A DNA stretch of 64,000 bases from Firmicutes bacterium HGW-Firmicutes-7 (GTDB taxonomy: Bacteria > Bacillota > Clostridia > Lachnospirales > Vallitaleaceae), in NCBI GenBank assembly GCA_002841375.1, contig PGZO01000004.1:62001-126000 (forward strand). Reading direction: 5' to 3'. Shown one piece after another: positions 59,768 through 64,000 of the stretch. Each line of letters opens with the position of its first letter. Positions within the stretch are counted from its first letter, which is position 1. The notes under the pieces were generated by a model that searched no databases, had not been told where the DNA came from, and saw only the letters and a program-made list of their open reading frames with translations. A program made the translations under genes and the position numbers.

Positions 59768-61259
59768 AGTTTTTTTGGTGGGTGCAGGACCAGGAGACGA
59801 AAAGCTAATAACAGTAAAGGGCATGGAAAAAATAAAACAAGCAGATGTAATAGTGTATGATGAATTGGCAAATGATCGACTTTTAAGTTATTCTAAAGAA
59901 GCTTGTGAAGAGATCTATGTAGGAAAAAAGGCAGGTAACCATGCACTCCCACAAGAAAAAATTAATGAATTGTTGGTTGAGCTTGCAAAACAAGGAAAAA
60001 ATGTTGTCAGATTAAAGGGTGGAGATCCCTATGTATTTGGGAGAGGCGGTGAAGAATGTCAAGTTCTTAAAGCAGCGGGCATTTCATTTGAAGTCATTCC
60101 GGGCGTCACTTCTGCCATCGGAGGCTTAGCTTATGCGGGCATTCCAATTACCCATAGAGGATGTGCGTCATCTTTTCATGTGATAACAGGTCATTTACAA
60201 TCAACTGATTTAGAATTAGACTTTGAATCCCTTACTAAAATAAAAGGCACACTGGTTTTTTTGATGGGAGTAGAAAACTTAGAAAACATTTGCACAAAAT
60301 TGATGCATTATGGTAAAGCGCCAGACACGCCAGCTGCCATTATTTATAGAGCAACGACACCGTACCAAAAGGTTGTTGAAGCTAGACTAGATCTATTAGT
60401 GGCAACCGCAAAAGAAGAAAAGATACAACCACCTAGCTTGATTGTCATAGGCGAGGTTGTAAATTTTAGAAGCCAGCTTTCTTTTTTTGAGGAACAACCT
60501 TTGTTTGGAAAAAAAATCGTAGTGACAAGGTCAAGAGTCCAAGCTTCCACCTTAGCGACTAAAATTGAAGACTTAGGTGGACTTGCAATCACCTGTCCAA
60601 TATTAAAAAATGAGCCTGTTGAAACAGAACGTTTATCAATAATGATCAATAGACTGCCTGTTTATACACATATCATGTTTACGAGTGTGAATGGCGTGGA
60701 ACTGTTTTTTAAAGCATTATTTTATGGTAAAAAAGACACAAGAACCCTTGGGAAAATTAAAATAACGGCTATTGGAAATGCTACGGCAGCTTCTCTTTTG
60801 AATTACGGGATTATCCCTGATTATGTACCAGAAAAATTTGTCGGAGAAGCAATTATGGAACTTCTTAAAGATAAACTCACAGCTAACGATCATATTTTAT
60901 TGCCAAGATCAGAAAACTCAAGAGATTTCTTGGTCACGGAGTTGTCTAAAATATGTCGAGTTGATGAATTTATAACGTACAGGACAATAGCTGAAACAGA
61001 ACGGTTAAACAATTTAGATAACCTTGTGAAGGCTGGAGAAATGGATTATGTTACATTTGCTAGTTCATCAACGGTTGATTATTTTATTGACTTAATTGGG
61101 ACAGATTACCATGCAGTATTAAAAGGAGTAAAATTGATTTCAATAGGACCAATCACTACAAGTCAATTAGCTTCATATGGTCTAGAGGCAGATTATGAAG
61201 CGAAAGAACATACAATAGATGGTATTATTGAGGCATTACTTGAGGACCAAAAACAATAA
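59757..61259 (+). CDS. cobA-hemD: Fused uroporphyrinogen-III C-methyltransferase and synthase (CobA-HemD)
   Basis: This 500-residue bifunctional enzyme has, at residues 1-245, a SUMT/CobA methyltransferase that yields precorrin-2 (FLVGAGPGDEKLITVKGMEK, VRLKGGDPYVFGRGGEE near 82, GVTSAIGGLAYAGIPITHRG). Residues about 250-500 are uroporphyrinogen-III synthase HemD (GKKIVVTRSRVQASTLATKI at the start, FTSVNGVELFF and LLPRSENSRDFLV later). The fusion channels hydroxymethylbilane from HemC toward the corrin branch. It overlaps hemC by 11 bases. Confidence 0.95.
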   Translation: MVGKVFLVGAGPGDEKLITVKGMEKIKQADVIVYDELANDRLLSYSKEACEEIYVGKKAGNHALPQEKINELLVELAKQGKNVVRLKGGDPYVFGRGGEECQVLKAAGISFEVIPGVTSAIGGLAYAGIPITHRGCASSFHVITGHLQSTDLELDFESLTKIKGTLVFLMGVENLENICTKLMHYGKAPDTPAAIIYRATTPYQKVVEARLDLLVATAKEEKIQPPSLIVIGEVVNFRSQLSFFEEQPLFGKKIVVTRSRVQASTLATKIEDLGGLAITCPILKNEPVETERLSIMINRLPVYTHIMFTSVNGVELFFKALFYGKKDTRTLGKIKITAIGNATAASLLNYGIIPDYVPEKFVGEAIMELLKDKLTANDHILLPRSENSRDFLVTELSKICRVDEFITYRTIAETERLNNLDNLVKAGEMDYVTFASSSTVDYFIDLIGTDYHAVLKGVKLISIGPITTSQLASYGLEADYEAKEHTIDGIIEALLEDQKQ

Positions 61260-61293
61260 ATAAAATCCTATTAATAGGAGTAAGGAGTGTAAT

Positions 61294-62271
61294 ATGAACA
61301 ATCAAAAGCCAACAAGATTAAGAGGCAACGCAATGGTTAGAAGACTCGTTAGAGAAAATAGTGTTTCACTGGATCAAATTATTTATCCAGTTTTTGTTGT
61401 AGAAGGTGAAGGCATTCGGGAAGAGATTTCTTCTATGAAGGATCAATACCATCTATCTGTAGATGCCCTAGTAGAAGAGGTGAAACAGTTACAAGCTTTA
61501 GGCATACAAAATTTATTGATTTTTGGAACACCAGATATTAAAGATAGTCAAGCATCTTCAGGTTACGATAAGGATGGCGTTATTCAAAGAGCAGTAAAGG
61601 CATTAAAGGCGCATTATCCAGAATTATATATTATTACAGATATTTGCTTATGTCCTTTTAAAGATGATGGTCATTGTTGTGTATATGATGCTGCTGGGAA
61701 AATTGATAGAGAAAAGTCTCTTGAGCTCTTAGGTAAAATTGCTTTAAGTCACGTGTGGGCAGGTGCGGATATGATCGCTCCTTCAGATATGATGGACGGT
61801 AGAATTGGTTATATACGACAACTATTAGATCGTAATGGAAGTGAACATATACCAATCATGGCGTATAGTGCAAAATTTGCATCATCTTTTTACGGACCCT
61901 TTAGAGAAGCACTACACTCCGCACCAACTTTTGGAGATCGTAAAATGTATCAAATGGATCCATCGAATGGAAAAGAAGCCATAAAGGAAATGACCTTAGA
62001 TTTTGAAGAAGGGGCAGATGTTCTCATGGTAAAGCCAGCTATGCCGTACTTAGATGTTATAAAAGCAGCAAAAGATACTTTTTTAGTACCAATAGCGGCT
62101 TATCAAGTCAGCGGGGAATATGCCATGCTAAGGACGACAATTGATGCAGGTCTTATTGATGAAAAAGCAATTTATGAAAGCTTGTTAAGTATTAGAAGAG
62201 CTGGAGCGGACATGATTATTACCTATTTTGCAAAAGAATTAAAACGATTAATAAATGAGGTTAAATTATGA
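61294..62271 (+). CDS. hemB: Delta-aminolevulinic acid dehydratase HemB
   Basis: HemB condenses two 5-aminolevulinates to porphobilinogen. The protein is 325 residues. RLRGNAMVRRLVRENSVS is the opening. A zinc-type cysteine cluster appears as DICLCPFKDDGHCCVYD near residue 111, and the Schiff-base lysines are in MAYSAKFASSFYGPFREA and VLMVKPAMPYLD. GGAGTAAGGAG precedes the ATG. Confidence 0.96.
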   Translation: MNNQKPTRLRGNAMVRRLVRENSVSLDQIIYPVFVVEGEGIREEISSMKDQYHLSVDALVEEVKQLQALGIQNLLIFGTPDIKDSQASSGYDKDGVIQRAVKALKAHYPELYIITDICLCPFKDDGHCCVYDAAGKIDREKSLELLGKIALSHVWAGADMIAPSDMMDGRIGYIRQLLDRNGSEHIPIMAYSAKFASSFYGPFREALHSAPTFGDRKMYQMDPSNGKEAIKEMTLDFEEGADVLMVKPAMPYLDVIKAAKDTFLVPIAAYQVSGEYAMLRTTIDAGLIDEKAIYESLLSIRRAGADMIITYFAKELKRLINEVKL

Positions 62272-63560
62272 GACATATACAATCAGAAGCATATTTTGAA
62301 AAAGCTAAGCGTTTGCTACCAGGAGGCGTAAATAGTCCAGTTAGAGCCTTTCAATCTGTCAATGCTACACCACTTTTTATTGAAAGTGGGAAGGGATCTA
62401 AGCTTGTTGATATAGATGGGAATGTGTATATTGACTATATTTGCTCTTGGGGACCACTACTACTAGGCCATGCTTCCGAGGTGGTGTATGAAGGGGTAAA
62501 TGAGTACTTGTTAAAGGGGACGACTTATGGCGTGCCAACCACGATTGAAGTTGAGATGGCACACTTAATTCATGAAGCCTATCCATCAATGGAAATGTTA
62601 CGCCTTGTAAGTTCAGGAACAGAAGCGACCATGAGTGCAATTAGAGCAGCAAGAGGTTATACAGGCCGAGATAAAATCCTAAAGTTTGAAGGTTGCTATC
62701 ATGGACATAGCGATAGTCTGCTAGTGAAGTCGGGTTCAGGTACACTTACTTATGGTGTGCCAACCAGTGCAGGTGTTACCAAAGGAACGGCACAAGATAC
62801 ACTTGTAGGGAGCTTTAATGATTCACATATGCTAAAACAAATATTAGATGCCAATAAGGGGACCATCGCAGCAGTTATTGTAGAACCAATTCCTGGCAAT
62901 ATGGGACTTGTACCACCTAATGCCACGTTTCTTAAATTATTGAGAAGATTAACAAAAGAGCAAGGAATTGTATTGATTTTTGATGAAGTGATTACTGGAT
63001 TTAGAGTAGGTTATTCGGGTGCGCAAGCGCTATATGGCATTGAACCTGATATGACTTGCCTTGGAAAGATTATTGGTGGCGGTTTACCAGTCGGTGCATA
63101 TGGTGGATCAAAAGCCATTATGGAATGTATTGCACCACTTGGACCTGTATATCAAGCGGGAACCTTATCAGGAAATCCCTTGGCGATGAAAATGGGGTTG
63201 AATCTTATTACCCATCTGAAAAAGAACCCGCAAATCTATGAAGAATTAGATGAAAAAGGAAAATTTCTAGAGGAAGGCTTCAATAAGAATATTAAAAAAA
63301 TGGGTATTTGTGCAAGTGTCAATCGTGTAAAAGGCATGATATGCTTGTTTTTTACAGAGAGAAAAGTTGACTGCTACGAGACAGTAATGTGTTCGGATAC
63401 TGACCAATATGCAACCTACTTCAAGGGGATGTTAGACCGAGGCATATTATTACCCCCTGCACAATTTGAGTGTTTGTTTTTATCTGACGCCCATACGTAT
63501 GAAGATCTTGAACATACTATTAAAATGCAACTAGAAGTCTTCGAACAAATGTGTAACTAA
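62268..63560 (+). CDS. hemL: Glutamate-1-semialdehyde 2,1-aminomutase HemL
   Basis: HemL converts glutamate-1-semialdehyde to 5-aminolevulinate using pyridoxal phosphate. The protein is 430 residues. LLPGGVNSPVRAFQSVNATP at the start, SSGTEATMSAIRAARGYTGR for the phosphate contact, EPIPGNMGLVPP and the PLP lysine near 267 in CLGKIIGGGLPVGAYGG are clear. Its ATG overlaps the hemB stop. It completes the route from glutamyl-tRNA within this operon. Confidence 0.96.
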   Translation: MRHIQSEAYFEKAKRLLPGGVNSPVRAFQSVNATPLFIESGKGSKLVDIDGNVYIDYICSWGPLLLGHASEVVYEGVNEYLLKGTTYGVPTTIEVEMAHLIHEAYPSMEMLRLVSSGTEATMSAIRAARGYTGRDKILKFEGCYHGHSDSLLVKSGSGTLTYGVPTSAGVTKGTAQDTLVGSFNDSHMLKQILDANKGTIAAVIVEPIPGNMGLVPPNATFLKLLRRLTKEQGIVLIFDEVITGFRVGYSGAQALYGIEPDMTCLGKIIGGGLPVGAYGGSKAIMECIAPLGPVYQAGTLSGNPLAMKMGLNLITHLKKNPQIYEELDEKGKFLEEGFNKNIKKMGICASVNRVKGMICLFFTERKVDCYETVMCSDTDQYATYFKGMLDRGILLPPAQFECLFLSDAHTYEDLEHTIKMQLEVFEQMCN

Positions 63561-63571
63561 AGGGGAACCCT

Positions 63572-64000
63572 ATGAGATTAGCTATAATAACACTTACTTC
63601 GGGTGGCGTATTTACCGCAAAAAGATTGAAAAGAATCATGCCAGATGCCACATTGTATACCCTTAACAAACATGTAGAAGACGGTTTTTTAGAAATACAA
63701 CCTTCGTTACATGAATTGGTAGGGAAGTTGTTTAAAACCTATGAAGGCATCGTTTTTATTATGGCTACAGGAATTGTAGTCAGAACCATAGCCCCGTTTA
63801 TTCAACATAAAACCGTTGATCCAGCCATTATGGTAATGGATGAAAAAGGTGCGTTTGTTATTAGCTTGTTATCAGGGCATATTGGAAGAGCAAATGAGTG
63901 GACAATTGAAATCGCCAGCCAATTGAGAGCAATGCCCGTTATTACAACGGCATCAGATGTCAATGGAAAAATGGCAGTTGATACTTTGGCAGAGCTTCTT
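63572..64000 (+). CDS. cbiG: Cobalt-precorrin-5A hydrolase CbiG (N-terminal part, cut by window end)
   Basis: The frame starts at ATG 63572 after AAGGGGAA and runs to the window edge without a stop (143 codons seen). The product begins MRLAIITLTSGGVFTAKRLK and contains FKTYEGIVFIMATGIVVRTIAPFI and VMDEKGAFVISLLSGHIGRANE, the N-terminal CbiG signature. CbiG opens the lactone ring and releases acetaldehyde, working after CbiH and CbiF. The remaining half lies outside the window, so integrity cannot be judged. Confidence 0.93.
   Translation, partial: MRLAIITLTSGGVFTAKRLKRIMPDATLYTLNKHVEDGFLEIQPSLHELVGKLFKTYEGIVFIMATGIVVRTIAPFIQHKTVDPAIMVMDEKGAFVISLLSGHIGRANEWTIEIASQLRAMPVITTASDVNGKMAVDTLAELL

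Noticed and set aside
1-64000. tRNA, rRNA, insertion-sequence transposase, integrase or prophage genes
   Set aside because: None recognised. The non-coding gaps contain hairpins and short repeats but no cloverleaf or rRNA-like sequence that I could identify by eye.

Overview
The window is low-GC DNA with strong Shine-Dalgarno sites, frequent TTG and GTG starts, and closely packed operons. It carries molybdenum-nitrogenase maturation genes, a B12-dependent diol dehydratase microcompartment, the anaerobic (cobalt-early) cobalamin pathway, a [2Fe-2S] thioredoxin-fold ferredoxin of the clostridial type and a BusR-like regulator. Together these point to an anaerobic, diazotrophic, motile member of the Clostridia (Firmicutes). 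I cannot name a genus from sequence alone. No rRNA, tRNA, CRISPR array, transposase or prophage gene was found.

Layout: (1) 1-7,060, nitrogen fixation: nifE, nifN, nifB, a [2Fe-2S] ferredoxin, modA, modB and nifV. nifHDK presumably lie upstream, outside the window. (2) 7,060-16,550, inositol: a sugar ABC transporter, a LacI-type regulator and iolD, iolE, iolG, with three near-identical LacI-type operators. (3) 16,550-26,330, a mixed accessory stretch: LacX-like epimerase, DUF2294 protein, a P-loop protein of DUF4914 type, DUF2935-like protein, a 46-residue gene, MFS exporter, uppP, a LiaF-like protein, a BusR-like GntR/RCK_C regulator with a paired operator, and a UvsE-DUF1722 fusion. (4) 26,665-47,500, a propanediol-type bacterial microcompartment (BMC): a PocR-domain histidine kinase and AraC-type response regulator, then pduA, B, C, D, E, G, H, K, A/J, L, eutJ, an unassigned pduM-position gene, pduN, O, P, S, T, a butyrate kinase and a second pduT, followed by a soluble PocR-domain chemoreceptor and CheW. 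(5) 47,700-64,000, a cobalamin riboswitch with its terminator, then cbiM N Q O (cobalt uptake), cbiK C D E T L F H J, hemA, hemC, cobA-hemD, hemB, hemL and the start of cbiG.

How the parts fit: regions 4 and 5 form one metabolic unit. The riboswitch-controlled operon makes cobalamin from glutamyl-tRNA and imported cobalt. PduO and PduS recycle and adenosylate it for the PduCDE dehydratase inside the shell. PduP and PduL convert the toxic aldehyde to acyl-phosphate, which the butyrate-kinase homologue could use to make ATP. Two PocR sensor domains flank the shell operon, one wired to transcription and one to chemotaxis, so substrate appears to control both expression and swimming.

Between genes there are several small repeat families: a hairpin element at 7,084 and again, inverted, at 24,072; a GC-rich inverted-repeat element at 29,060; and an 18-24 bp motif at 1,514, 4,264 and 11,308. 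The most unusual coding features are the PduK linker built from nine KKEEV repeats, the UvsE-DUF1722 fusion, and the twin PocR sensors.
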